A stretch of 64,000 nt of DNA, from the NCBI GenBank assembly GCA_001599935.1, contig BCIJ01000003.1:128606-192605 (forward strand), in the 5' to 3' direction. Below are positions 46,801 through 58,826 of the stretch, in pieces. The notes beneath the pieces were generated by a model. It searched no databases. It worked only from the letters and a program-made list of their open reading frames with translations, and was not told the origin of the DNA. The DNA is from Holtermannia corniformis (taxonomy: Eukaryota; Basidiomycota; Tremellomycetes; Holtermanniales). Positions within the stretch are counted from its first letter, which is position 1, and each line of letters starts with the position of its first letter. The position numbers were made by a program, and so were the translations under genes.

Positions 46801-49800
46801 TCACCCGCCGCATGGTCCGCCTCATGTACGTCGCCAAGCAGTCGCGCTGGGTCGACATCTCGCTCCGCAACCTTGTCGGCGACTGGCTGCGCCGCGTCGA
46901 AGAGCGCTTTGCTGGTGTCGGTGGCGCCGCGACCAAGCAGTCGCTTATCCAGTCGTTCTCGGCCCTCGAAAAGCCCGAGCCAACGCTCGACGATTTCTTC
47001 GCCCACTACCCACGCGCCAAGACGCAGCTCGTCGCTGCCGAGGACAAGGCGTTCTTCCTCAACATCTCGCAGCGTCCCGGTCAGAAGCCCGTGCCGTTCA
47101 TCCCGATCCTCGACGCCGGCTTTGAAGTCTGGTTCAAGAAGGACTCGCTCTGGGCCTCGGAGGACATTGATGCCGTCTTTGACCAAGACCCGCAGCGCGT
47201 CTGCATCCTCCAAGGTCCCATGGCTGTAAAGTTTTCGACCGTCGCCGATGAGCCGATCAAGGACATTCTCGGCAACATTGAAGACTTGCTCGCAAAGAAG
47301 CTGCTGGAACGCTACTATGGTGGCGACGAAGCCAACGTGCCATCGATCGACTACATTGGTGCCAAGCCTAGCGCCTTCAAGCCCGAGGTCGCTGGCGTGA
47401 CCATTGCGTCCGAGGGCGACAAGCGTGTCTTGACTATCGGCTCGACCCTCCCGCCTGCCGCAGAGTGGCTCGAGACTCTGGCTGGCCCCGACGTCAGCTG
47501 GCTCCGCGCCGCCTTGACGTCTGTCAACGTCGTTCAGGGCACGCAGTACATCTCGAACCCTTTCAAGCGCCTGTTCGCCCCGCGTCGCAACCAGCGCGTC
47601 GAAATCACCTCGGCCAACGCCAAGGTCCAATCGGTCAGCGTCTTTGGCGGTGCCCGCTCGTTCGGCCTGCACCCTCAAGACTTCAAGGCGCTCGAGTTCT
47701 CCTACGACGCTGCCCAGCGCCAGCTCATCCTCGTCGTCAACGAGGAGCGCAAGGGCTCTACCGTCCCTCTCAAGTTCATCTTCCAGTACAAGCCCGAGCA
47801 AGGCTACGCGCCTATCCACGAAGTCGTCGACGGCCGCAACAAGACGATCAAGGACTTTTACTGGAAGCTTTGGTTTGGCGACAACGAAGCTCTGCCCGAG
47901 CTCGACCTCCGCGCGCTCTTCACGTGCGGAGAGACGATGATCGAGGCCAAGGACGTTCAGCGCTTCTGCGATGTTGTCGGCAACCAGGGTGCCGAGTTCA
48001 AGTCGGCGCGCAGTGACAAGATCCAAGCACCTATGGACTTTGCCATTGTTGCCGGTTGGCAGGTGAGTGATTGATTCTAGCCGGTACTGTGCTGATCCTC
48101 GTAGTCTATCATGAAGGCCATCTTCCCGTCAGTCATCGACGGCGACTTGCTCAAGCTCGTCCACTTGTCAAACGGCTTTCGCATTGTCGATGGCGCTGCT
48201 CCGCTTCGCGTCGGCGATGTCTGCTCGGCCGAGGCTCGTGTTGTCTCGGTTGTCAACAGCGACAGCGGCAAGGCTGTCAAGGTCAAGGGCTTTGTTCTCC
48301 GTGGCGGCGAGCCCGTGATCGAGGTCACCTCGGCCTTCCTCTACCGTGGCAAGTTTACCGACTACGAAAACACCTTCGAGACGGTTGAAGAGGTCGACCA
48401 CGTCGTCGAGCTCGACAAGCCCACCTCGGTCGGCGTTTTGCAGTCCAAGGACTGGTTCCAGTGGGACGACGACTCGTTCGAGCTCGAGGTTGGAACCTCG
48501 CTTACCTTCAAGGTCAAAAGCGAGCTCCGCTACAAGGACAAGACGACCCTCAGCTCGGTGTCTGTCAACGGCGCCGCCTTCATCCGCAGCAGCACCAAGC
48601 AGCTCGTTCAGGTCGCTACTGTCGCCTACGAGGGCGCCAACACGCACGGCAACCCCGTGGTCGAATACCTCAAGCGCCACGGCTCACCTGTTGGCCTGCC
48701 GATCCCCCTCGAGACTGGCGGCTACTCGCTCATCACCGACCCAGCCATGGCCACGTTCTCAACTCCCAACACCAACGAGCCGTACTCAAAGATCTCGGGC
48801 GATTACAACCCGATTCACATCAACCCGTACTTTTCCGACTTTGCCTCGCTCCCGGGCACCATTACTCATGGTCTCTGGTCGAGCGCGGCGACGCGCAAGT
48901 ACCTCGAGACTGTTGTTGCGGACAACCACCCCGAGCGCGTCGTTGCTTACGACGTCGCGTTCGTCGGCATGGTCTTGCCTGCCGATCAGCTCACTGTCAA
49001 GCTCACTCACGTCGCCATGAAGGCTGGCCGCCTCGTCGTCAAGGTTGAGACCCTCAACCAACGTGGCGAAAAGGTCATCGACGGCACGGCCGAAGTGCTG
49101 CAGCCGCCCACGGCTTACGTCTTCACCGGTCAGGGCTCGCAAGAGCAGGGTATGGGTATGGAGCTCTATGCCAACTCGCCCACTGCGCGCGCCGTTTGGG
49201 ATGCCGCCGACGCCCACTTGGGTGCCGTCTACGGTTTTTCCATTGTCGACATTGTCAAGAACAACCCCAAGGAGCTTACCATCCACTTTGGTGGTATCAA
49301 GGGCCAGGCGATCCGCCAGCGCTACATGGAGCTTACATACGACACGGTCGGCAAGGACGGCGAGATCCAAACCCTGCCTCTGTTCGGCGACATTGATCTC
49401 TACACGACGCACTACACGTTCTCGCATCCTCAGGGTCTCTTGTTTGCCACGCAGTACACGCAGATCGCCCTCGTCGTCACCGAAAAGGCTGCCTTTGACG
49501 ACATGAAGGCCAAGGGTCTCATTGACCCCAATGCCTCGTTCGCCGGTCACTCGCTCGGCGAGTACTCTGCGCTCGCTGCTATCGCCGACGTCTTGCCCAT
49601 CTCGAGCCTCGCCGACGTCGTATTCTTCCGTGGTATCACGATGCAGCGTGCGGTCGTCCGTGACGCCCAGGGCAAGTCCGAGTACGCCATGATGGCCGTC
49701 AACCCGTCGCGTGTCGGCAAGACTTTCAATGAGGGCGCCCTCCGCGAGATTGTCGATGCCATCAGCAAGCAGAAGAACTGCCTGTTGCAGATTGTCAACT

Positions 49801-51796
49801 TGAAGTGGGTTCTTTGCTTGTCTCCGACTTGAGCTGACATGATCAGCGTTGCCAACCAGCAATACGTCTGCGCTGGTGAACTGCGTGCCCTCGCCGGTCT
49901 CACCAACGTGCTCAATGTTCTCAAGGCGCAGAACATTGACCTTGAAAAGCTCGCCGAGATCATGAGCCTCGACGAAGTCCGCGAGAAGCTTACCGAGATC
50001 ATCGACGGCTGCTGGCAGATGGTGCTCGACAAGGAGGAGACGGATGGCCAAGTCATCCTTGAACGCGGCTTTGCCACGATTCCTCTTCCGGGCATCGACG
50101 TGCCCTTCCACTCGCGCTACTTGTGGCCGGGTGTGCTGTCGTTCCGCAACTACCTCAGCAAGAAGATCGACCCTACGCAGCTCAACCCGGACCGCCTGAT
50201 CGGCAAGTACATCCCGAACTTGATGTGAGCCGGCCATCACCTTGTCTGTCAAGCTGACATCCCAGTGCCGAGCCTTTCCGCGTCGACAAGGCTTATGCGC
50301 AAAAGATCTTTGACCAGACCGCGTCGCCCCGCCTCGACAAGATTCTCAAGAGCTGGGAAGAAGATGCGTGGGACTCGAACCCTCGCCGTCAGCGCTTGGC
50401 GTACAACATCCTCGTCGAGTTGCTCGCGTACCAATTCGCCTCACCTGTCCGCTGGATCGAGACCCAGGACGTGCTGTTTGCCGACTTCAAGTTTGAGCGC
50501 CTCGTCGAGCTCGGTCCTTCGCCTACGCTCACCGGTATGGCTTCGCGGACGCTCAAGGCCAAGTACGAGGCTCAGGACGGCTCGCTCTCACTGCGTCGCT
50601 CGATTCTCTGCCACGCCAAGAACACCAAGGAGGTCTACTACTTGTTCGAGGACGAGGCGGTTGAAGAGGCTGCTCCTGTCGCGTCGTCATCTTCTGCCCC
50701 CGCCGCTCCCGTTGCTGCCGCCCCTGTGGCCGCTGCGGCGCCTGTTGCCCCTGCTGGCGGCTCGGCCGTCGAGGTACCCGACGCGCCGCTCAAGGCTGTC
50801 GACGTCGTTCGCATCATCATTGCGCAAAAGCTCAAGAAGCCCGTCGCAGAAGTGCCGTTATCCAAGACGATCAAGGACCTCGTCGGTGGCAAGTCTACTC
50901 TGCAAAACGGTGAGCTTTCCGGTCGTGCATGGGTGCTCCGCTGACGGCGCTAGAAATCCTCGGCGACTTGCAAACCGAGTTCAGCAGTGCGCCTGAAAAG
51001 GGCGAGGAGCTCCCGCTCGACGAGCTCGGTGCGGCTCTCAACGTGGGCTACGCCGGGACCCTGGGCAAGCACACCAACGGCCTCGTCTCGCGTATGGTCG
51101 CTGGCAAGCTGCCCGGCGGCTTCTCGATCACGACGGCGCGTGGGTACATTGGCAAGACCTGGGGTCTCGGACCTATGCGTACCGATGCCGCCCTCCTTCA
51201 CGGTATCACCCTCGAGCCGGCGAAGCGTTTGGGATCCGAACCCGAGGCCAAGGCGTGGCTCGACTCGGTTGTGGCTGCCTATGCTTCGCAAGCTGGCGTG
51301 GCGCTGTCGACTGGCGGTGGTGCTGCAGGTGGCGGTGGTGGCAGCGGCGGAGCCGTCATGAACTCGGAGGCGTTCGACAAGTATGTTGCCGAGCAAGAAG
51401 ACTTCACCTCGCGGCAAGTCGACCTGCTCATGCGCCACCTCAAGAAGGACCCTCGTGCTGGCAACATTCTCGCCGAAAAGGCCGTGGCCGATGCCGAGGC
51501 GCTTCAGGCCAGGTTGGACGCGATCAACCGCGAGCATGGTGAGTGTGCAGTGCTCTCCCTGGTCACCTGTACTGACCGCTCTAGGTGACACGTATATCGA
51601 CGGCATCCAGCCAATCTTCACGCCGCTCAAGGCGCGCACATTCGACTCGTCGTTCAACTGGTCCAAGCAAGAAGCGCTGTCCATGTTCTACGCGTTGCTG
51701 AGCGGCGACCTGGATCCGTCCGTGTTGAACAAGCCAACGTGAGTCTGCCGTGCGCTCGGCCCGGATCGAGCTGACGTGCGCAGTGAATCCAAGTGA
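43858..51796 (+). CDS. FAS1: Fungal type I fatty acid synthase polypeptide: AT-ER-DH-MPT-ACP, ending before the ketoreductase
   Basis: Ten exons (43858-44403, 44450-45347, 45390-46323, 46367-48062, 48105-49804, 49847-50224, 50266-50909, 50954-51538, 51585-51738, 51784-51796) give exactly 2515 aa. Order: acetyltransferase ([10 protein letters not shown] near 289), FMN enoyl reductase ([13 protein letters not shown] near 600), dehydratase hot-dog ([12 protein letters not shown] near 1590), malonyl/palmitoyl transferase ([14 protein letters not shown] near 1837), Ala/Pro linker, ACP with the pantetheine Ser in GGKSTLQNE near 2257. It continues into the alpha-type segment [18 protein letters not shown] and stops at LNKPTESK. 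KR, KS and PPT are absent and no other gene here supplies them. Yeast beta ends inside MPT, so this chain carries extra alpha sequence. Only one ACP is seen. Confidence 0.95.
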
Positions 51797-51972
51797 GACG
51801 TATAGATTGATCCGGCTGCTTTTGTGTAAACTAGTTTACGAGGGTGAGGGGAGGAGTCATAGAGTTCGTTTCGTCGAGTCTGAACATAGCATTGCATGTA
51901 CATCATGCCGTCCGCACAAGTTATGATCTGCATGCTGTGTGTATACGCAATCTGATGATGGATGCCAAGTCC

Positions 51973-53902
51973 TTAGAACACCTCGTCGACCTTGCTGCGC
52001 GCGATGCAGAAGCCCTGGGTCTGTCAGCCATGCACTCGTGCGGAGCGCGAGAGAACATACCGGGGTGACCCAGCTCGAACAGCCGCACTGGACGCCCGCC
52101 CAGTCAAAGTTGCCAATCTTGACGCCGCACTTTTCATTGGGGCACACCAACTTGCCCGCCATGGCGCCCGAGGCGATCGTCGGTTCCATCCATGTCAGCT
52201 GCAGTCTGTCAGTGCGTGACCAGAAGATGACTAGGCAAAGACTGACGGGCTCGACAAAGTAGCCCGAGCACTTTGGGTTGACGAGGATGGGCGGTCCACT
52301 GAGGGGGCTGGCGTCGGTCGGCGTGAGAGCGAGCATGGATAGTCTGCGTCCTGCGACTGTCGCGCTGTTGGGTGGTGCACTTTGTTGGGTGTGCATATGG
52401 TGCGGGTCTTTGGTCACATCAGGAGAAGATGGGACGGAACCGTGTGGTGAGTTACCTGGAGTCGAGAAGGGTGATGGGAGAGATGCAGCGCGCAACGCGA
52501 GGAGATGAGGAGGGAGTCGCGAGGCGAGTTGATCGGCCGTCAGGTGGCTTGGCGAGGACGTGGTTCGGCGGCTTGGACTCAGGGGGACCGAGGCCGTGCT
52601 ATGGCTGAGGTCGGGCGAGGCAGTCGTCAATGACAGACCTGGAGCAGCGCCCCGCGGCATCGGGACATCAGCAGACGACGTCGAGAGCGTACGCTCCCGC
52701 CGCGCACCCGGCTCGCCCGTCAGCGGGTTCACCACATCCGAGATCGAAGGCAGTCTGGCGCGAAAGCTTGGCTCGATCCCAGTAGTGGCCATGGGTGACG
52801 GCAAGTTGAAGCTCTGTGAAGGTGTGCGCGGTCGGGACAGCGGCGACTGGTCGAGGATGTGGTCCATCATGTGGTCGCGCACGGCTAGGTGGCGCCTGCA
52901 CATTTTGCAGCGGATCTTGCGGCGTCCGTGCGAGCCTTGAGGAGTCGCGGGCTGGCTCGCGGTCGGTGTTGCAGGATAGTGAGCCATGGTATCGAGTGCG
53001 GGCGGTACGCCGTCATCTGCGGGGTTGTCAGCATACTCGTCCTCCCGACGAACAACTACGCACTCATGACTTGGGTCGTGGTGCGTTCCATGAAGAACTG
53101 CCGTGTTTGTCGGTCTTTGAGGGAGACGCGACATGAAGCATTGTAGTAGAGCATCAACTGGATCCAAAACGTGTCCGATGGGCTGGGTTGGATCAGCAAG
53201 TACATTCATGAACCCGTTGCGCGACTCACTCGACGCATGGCCGCCGGGCCTGGATATACTCGACTGCCTCCATTGGCTGCCAGTCTCTCGTCTGCATCAG
53301 GTAGGCAGCCGTGACTGTAGCCGAGCGGCTCATGCCCGCCTGGCAGTGCACCAAGACGCCCTGCTTGCGCTCAAGAGCTTTCTGAATGAACGCGACAGCG
53401 TCCGGCAGATGCGACAGGATGTCGGTGTCTTTGGCATCGTCAATCTCGAGCGCATGCACGTTGAATTGCGGAGCAAAGGACAAGGCAGGGCGCAGCAACG
53501 ACACAATGTTGGTCTGGCAACATCAGCAGAGCCCAGCGGATGCGTCTTGGGCCAGCTCACAATGCCGGCCGCTTCGAGCCCCTTTGTGTCCATGGCGGCA
53601 ATCAGGTCGCCTATCCACAGACCGTGCTCGACCTGCTGCATATGCTCATGCTTGTTCTTCTCGCGTGTGGTCTCGTTGTCAAACTCGACGTCGTCCTCGT
53701 CTTGTTCAAACACGGTGGTGGATGCGGACCGCTTGATGAGACGCTGGACTGGAACGGCGACAGGTCTCTCCGTGTCATCGAGATCGCCACTGGCAGTGAC
53801 ACGCCCGAGAGCGTCATTGATGGCGATCTCATCAGAGTGCACGGCGTCGTCTGGGGGCGGGCCCGACTGGGTTGAGAGGGAGCGCCTGGGAGGGGACGGC
53901 AT
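51973..53902 (-). CDS. YVH1: YVH1 dual-specificity phosphatase
   Basis: Six exons (53902-53561, 53513-53230, 53182-53064, 53016-52247, 52198-52061, 52014-51973) give exactly 564 aa. The phosphatase domain starts near EHGLWIGDLIAAMD; the signature HCQAGMSRSAT is near residue 171, followed by PSDTFWIQLMLYYNASC. A Cys pair (IRCKMCRRHLA) opens the zinc region, which ends CPNEKCGVKIGNFDWAGVQ, CGCSSWVTPGFCIARSKVDEVF, the Yvh1 hallmark. Between the two zinc parts lies an unusually long Ser/Pro-rich insert of about 180 residues. Yvh1 is needed for 60S ribosome maturation (Mrt4 release). It is convergent with FAS, 176 bp apart. Confidence 0.95.
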
Positions 53903-54243
53903 GGCAACGACCTGCGATTTCCGAATGATTCAATTGACCGACCTGATCTCGAACGAGCTGTACACGTACTGAGCAGGCTACACTCGCTTTTTGGTGCGAG
54001 CAAGAGGGTGAAAGGAAGACCAAGTTGAGAGAACGTCCTTGTTGAGAATGTCGACCGCACGTGATGGTCCTTGTTGGTGGTCGATGGGATTCACCTGGGA
54101 ATCGTTCACCAAGCTATCGGTAGCTCGAGATCACTGGGATCGCTCTGGAGGAGCTCACTCGTCGACCGTGATCAGGCAGGATCGCTCTCGCGGAATCTCA
54201 CCAAGTCGGACGATCCGCGATCACCCAGCAACAACATGCTGCG
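53903..54243. promoter_or_regulatory. Divergent promoter region YVH1 / STN1-like
   Basis: The 341 bp between start codons hold no coding frame I can support. No specific site is recognised. Confidence 0.4.
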
Positions 54244-56108
54244 ATGAACCCGTATTCACTCTTCAAGCCTGGCGAGCCGTCCTCGTCGTCGACGCTGGGT
54301 CAGAACCATACCAGCACCGATGGTAGCTCGGAACCGTCGCTCGCAGAGCTCAAAGGATGGGTCCATCGACTGCCGCAGGCGCTCGTACAGTGCTCGGTCC
54401 AAGACGTGTGTACAATGCCGAGCGTATGCCATGCGGCTTCTGTCGGGCAGGGCGGCGGCAGAAGGGGTATGTCCAGCGACAATCTACATGGCAGACGCTG
54501 ATATCGCCCTTAGATGTCTTTATGCTGCAGCAAAGACCGTGCATCCACGTCGAGCTGGTTGGCTGGGTGGCGGGCGTGGTCCACAAGGACGAGTTTGTGA
54601 TCGTTACGCGTATGTTCTGTCCTCACAAACCGTCTCATGAACTGATCATCCCAGTCGATGGCGGTGACGGCCACTGTACCCTTGATGTCAACGTCCGGCT
54701 AGCTGTCACGTATCAACAAGAAATGCAAACAGAGAATTCAGCCACCTCGACCACCTGCTTCCCCGAAGCGAAACGCAAGTCGAACAAGCCGCAAAAGCCC
54801 CGCGAGCAGGCAAAGAAGCAGGAGAAGCGGATCGTACCCTTGGCAGTCGCTGTGGGCGATACCGTGCGCGTCGTAGGGTGCATAGACGAGTACATACGCA
54901 GGGGAGGAGAGGGCGTTCGCACGTTAAGCTGCGACCTCCGCGGTGAAGGCAAGATGGGTCAGTGGTATGCTAGGCGTAATCATCTGAGACTGACAGCTAC
55001 AGAGCCGGCAACGTTGGACGCGCAACTGCAGCATGCCCGCCTCGTGCGCAAACTGCACCGCATGGAATATACCAGGCCGTTTGTGATCCCACCACTCAGC
55101 ATGGATGCGTTCGCTGCGGACAGCCAAGAAAATTACAGCCTCTCATTGGCGTCGGACGATTCAATGGCCCAGTCGATGTGTGGTGGCGCGAGCACCTGTG
55201 CCGCTACTCAGTCCCAAGCAGACGTGCAGGTGGGTCGCGTCGAGAAGCAACATGGCATCTCGTTGACAGACGTGGTACAGCTGCGCGCACCGGAAAAGCT
55301 ATCCAAAAAGTTGCTCACGGATCAGACGTATCGCCGCTACCTGCTTGATTACATGACGACCGTCACGATTACCGCCCTGTCAGCGCCAGATGACAGCGCC
55401 ATCGATCTGCTCGTCGATTGGATACCCGAATTAGGAGCAGGCACATTGGCTACACCGCGCCGCAGTCAAACACCCTTGAGCGAGGTCTACGATCCGCAAG
55501 CGACGCCAACCCCGGCGCGGACCTTGAAGCGCTCACAAGAGACAATCTCGGCACCACCATTCTCATACACCCACCTGGCCCAAGTTCCCCATCTCGCGAC
55601 ACTGGCCAATCTCGTGGCGCAAGAGGAAACTCGGCGACGGTACAAGGACAAGATTGCGTCTGGACCGCAATACGTCGGTGACGACGCGCAGACTCGAGCG
55701 CGCCGCAAAGCGCTCCGAGCCGAGCTGAACGGCAAGGCCGCCAGGAAGCAAGATCGGCTCCTGAACTGGACGTTGCGCGAACTCGCCACGGACGGATCCA
55801 TCGTCCACGTCGCAGACGCGAACACGTACCTCCCACTGCCTGCCATCCTCATCTCCCATGTGGTGCTACATCACCTCAAAGCGGAGCAGGCGTACCGCAC
55901 CCGTGGGTTCTTCATGAAACCGTCTGATCCGCGGCGATCGAATGGCCTAGGCGTCGCGGACCTTGTGGCGCGGATACAAGGTTGGGGCAGCGCGGGCAGG
56001 TGGGAGAAGCTGCCGGATTGGGCTGTTGAGGATGGCTTGGCGGATTTGGAGAGGTCGGGCAGGGCAAGGCGGTGGGGCCAGGGTTGGTGGCCTGTGGAGG
56101 GATCGTGA
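54244..56108 (+). CDS. STN1: STN1-like telomere-capping OB-fold protein
   Basis: The model with exons 54244-54466, 54514-54609, 54655-54957 and 55003-56108 gives exactly 575 aa. The OB fold is visible as IHVELVGWVAGVVHKDEFVI, VTLDGGDGHCTLDVNVRL, and VGDTVRVVGCIDEYI after a basic insert (KSNKPQKPREQAKKQEKR). The C-terminal half is helical and may form the winged-helix pair of Stn1 (RLLNWTLRELATDGSIVHV). Stn1 works with Ten1 (and Ctc1/Cdc13) at telomeres and in lagging-strand fill-in. The first exon-intron junction is uncertain; a donor after QDV is an alternative. Both internal introns are 45 nt and stop-free, so retention keeps frame. Confidence 0.75.
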
Positions 56109-56485
56109 TGGCGCGGTCGCTTTAGCTGTTGTTGACATACATTGAGCATGGCATCATGTTACTACCTGCGCGCTACTGCGGTGTAGAGTGCTCTGGTCTT
56201 TACGGGCTTTACTGCCCTTCTCTCGACCGTCATTGGCAGTCCATGACCGGCGTCTGCTCCTTGCAGTGTCATAGCGCTCGCCCTGCTAAGAAACTGCCGT
56301 GCGCTTGCCGACAAGCCTCATTCCTCAGCCCTCGCCTGCAGGGAGTGAGGAGACGTGAGGGGAACGCTGCCTTCCTTCGATCAGAATACCACACTGGCGT
56401 ACGGTGACAGTGGTTTGCTACGCTGACCGGTACATCTCATCCATCTCAAAATACTCCTCTAGGCGCGACTAGCTTCACGCTCTGC

Positions 56486-56680
56486 TCAAGAGTCCTTGAC
56501 GTCAATGACAGTCTGGTCAATGACTTTGCTTAGCGGCCAGGAGTTGGCATGCTGATTCCGTTGCTGTACGGGCTAGAACGACTCGCACGTAGACTTGGTA
56601 TCATCGAGTTGGATCAACTCCTTCGATAGCGTATCTCCGTTGCACCAGTGAACGGATCGATTGGTAGTGGTGTATGGCAT
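56486..56680 (-). pseudogene. Broken copy of the small protein encoded at 57012-57404
   Basis: Read from 56680, the frame starts MPYTTTN and reaches a TAG at 56573-56575. It then continues QQRNQHANSWPLSKVIDQT to a stop at 56486. The intact neighbour has MPYPTY..., QQKDADGNSWPLDQVIDQS. The shared NSWPL-x-x-VIDQ and MPY blocks, in the same order and strand, indicate a tandem duplicate. The in-frame stop makes it a probable pseudogene unless an intron removes it. Confidence 0.6.
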
Positions 56681-57011
56681 CCTTGGCAGTTGTGGTGGCC
56701 CCTCGTGCGCTTAGCCTGCGGTGTCAGGGATACTCATGCTGATGTGATATTAGAGACGGATCGAAGCGCTGGAGATACCACTCTCTGCGAGACTTTAGAG
56801 CGTAGAACCCGCATCCCGGAACATCTGGCTTCGCTTGTCGCCACTTGACGGCGATTAGCTTCGTACCAGGTTCTAGGAAGGTCGGTCAGAGGTTGACAAG
56901 TCTTGCCGGCAAGGACATCCCTTGATCGTGGGGCAGCTGCGCCAACAGTAGTCCAGTCTCCTGGTCGGACTACAGGATCCGAGAGCACAAAGCTACACTA
57001 GGATGTACATC

Positions 57012-57404
57012 TCAGCAGTGGCGTGTAATTAGCCTATCGATGCGAGCGATGCTCTGGTCAATAACCTGGTCGAGAGGCCAAGAGTTGCCATCTGCGTCTT
57101 TCTGCTGCGGCAATTGGGTGTAGCGGTCACAATCGGATCTTGCGGCAACGAGTTGGTCCCGCATACTGGTAAGATGTTCCCGATTTTGGTATATATCGCA
57201 GTCGGCTGCCTCCGATAACATCGATATCATCGACGTGTAGGTAGGGTACGGCATTTGCACGTCGGTTTGAGTAGTTGCGTCTGTGGTTGACATGTCGATC
57301 AGAGCCTGGGATGTGTGCAAAGTGTCTGCGGCGGCTTTAAGTCGCGCGGTGCTGACGTTTTGAGGACCGCTGGCTCCCCAGAAAGGTAAGATCCGGTTGT
57401 TCAT
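57012..57404 (-). CDS. Small unknown helical protein, 130 aa
   Basis: The uninterrupted frame starts MNNRILPFWG. Two helices are predicted (REHLTSMRDQLVAARSDCDRY and PLDQVIDQSIARIDRLITR) with a linker containing GNSWPL. A degenerate relative lies 330 bp downstream at 56486-56680, which supports this being a real, duplicating gene. I recognise no family. Confidence 0.55.
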   Translation of the reverse strand: MNNRILPFWGASGPQNVSTARLKAAADTLHTSQALIDMSTTDATTQTDVQMPYPTYTSMISMLSEAADCDIYQNREHLTSMRDQLVAARSDCDRYTQLPQQKDADGNSWPLDQVIDQSIARIDRLITRHC

Positions 57405-58136
57405 TTGCTTTTCCTATTTACTGCTAGCTTTGTTGGCGGTGATCACTTCCCTTTGCACCGTCTCCGCAAAAGGATTGACAACGAAACCCGGCTCCTCCCT
57501 TGACGGCGGATGATGCTACTTTCGTGTCCTCCTTTGAGCTTTGAGCAAGAGCCGATCCGACCCCAGCACCCTGACTATCCGTTCACCACCGGAGGGTGCA
57601 TGCTTGGCATAGTCGTTCCAGCTAGGGACCTGTACAGGCTGAAGCTGTATTTCAAAGGTACAGACAGTGATCGGCTCGCTCTCGAGGATGAACTCTGAGC
57701 TGCAGTGAATCCCTCGCCATCACGAGTGAGTGAAGTAGTGATGGACGGTGAGAGCATGTGTTAGCGAGGTGCTAGGAGCTTGCTAGCCGCCTCCGTCTTT
57801 TGGCATTTCTGGCAGTTTCGCCAGAATCACCAAAGGGACGGCTTCGAGATTGGCTCATCGTCTTTCGCCATCAAGGGCGGCTGCAAGCTCAAAGGTTCAC
57901 CCACCATCCTCCCCCTCTTCCTCCTCTTTTCCCCCTTTTTGTTTGCGCTCCGTTTCAGTCGCCTACGAGTTGTACTTTATGGCCTGTTGGAGCCACGTCT
58001 TGCATCATGCATCACGTGTCGGTGCGGGTGGGCGGGAACACTCCCTACACGACGCCAGCCGAGCTAAGAGATCATATGTGCAAGATGCATCGTACGAAGC
58101 CAATCAAGGGCTTTCGAATCTCAACTACAGTATTGA
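57405..58136. other. Intergenic, 732 bp
   Basis: I see only short frames (for example 57510-57698) without recognisable content. A pyrimidine-rich tract lies near 57905-57945. Confidence 0.45.
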
Positions 58137-58404
58137 CTAGTGGTTGCGGCCCCTTTGGCTGAGCACATATATCAAGCCAGACTGACGGGATTTTACTGCC
58201 TCTTCCATGGACATCGTCTTCTCGACATCACCCTCCTCGTACCTGACAGTGGCATCGTCACCGTTGAGGCTCTGTGCAGACTTCAGCACCTCCGGCTTAC
58301 CGATGTCAGCAAGCTTTCGCTCGACATCGGACGTCTTATCAGTGGTATCGTGCTTGGTGTCCTCCAGAAGCTTGATCAGTTCTTCCCGGTTGTACGTAGA
58401 CATG
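58137..58404 (-). CDS. Small unknown charged protein, 88 aa
   Basis: The frame MSTYNREELIKLLEDTKHDT is highly charged and helical, with repeated Asp/Lys/Glu. A possible donor GTCAGT near the end (about 58184) would give a different C-terminus. It lies between two other small minus-strand ORFs. Function unknown. Confidence 0.45.
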
Positions 58405-58826
58405 GTTCTTAGCAATAGAGAAGTGGGACCGGTGGCAACAAAGTCCAGGGCGGATCATATATCTGTGACGATAGCAAGATCCTTTGTAAGGATCGAAGCA
58501 TCAAAGCGCCTTTGCCTACGTTGCCCCATCGAACACCGCGCAGGCGTTGCGCAGTACACTGCCCTTGTCGGGCTCAAAGGTTTGCATTTATAGTGCTTCC
58601 TGTCGCCTTCTCACGTTCCTTGGCCGCGAGCGGAATTGACTCGAGTCTTCTTGCGATCGTTGAGATCGAACCGCGGTGATGTACGACCGCTCTAGTTTGC
58701 CTAGCTAGCAGCTTGTCAGAGCCTAGCGCCCTTGCTTTGTAGCTGCTGTCCTTCTAGGTCCTGGGCACGAAGAAATGTGTCGTGAATGTTATCGCGCAGC
58801 ACCAAGAGACACGGAAGACCCGCGAG
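58405..58826. other. Intergenic, 422 bp
   Basis: No coding frame or RNA gene that I can support. Confidence 0.4.

Noticed and set aside
46233..48026. 597-codon open frame antisense to FAS
   Set aside because: It is an exact antisense shadow of a conserved exon; its Arg/Asp/Leu-rich composition follows from the codon bias of the FAS strand, and it has no recognisable motif.
48786..50252. 488-codon open frame antisense to FAS DH-MPT region
   Set aside because: It overlaps three FAS exons and their introns and shows no domain; treated as a by-product of codon bias.
51739..51796. Idea that FAS is a truncated pseudogene
   Set aside because: All ten exons keep phase, domains are complete, and the last short exon has normal splice sites; a genuine gene split is simpler.
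57510..57698. 62-codon plus-strand ORF between the small proteins
   Set aside because: Too short, with no relatives or motif; likely chance.
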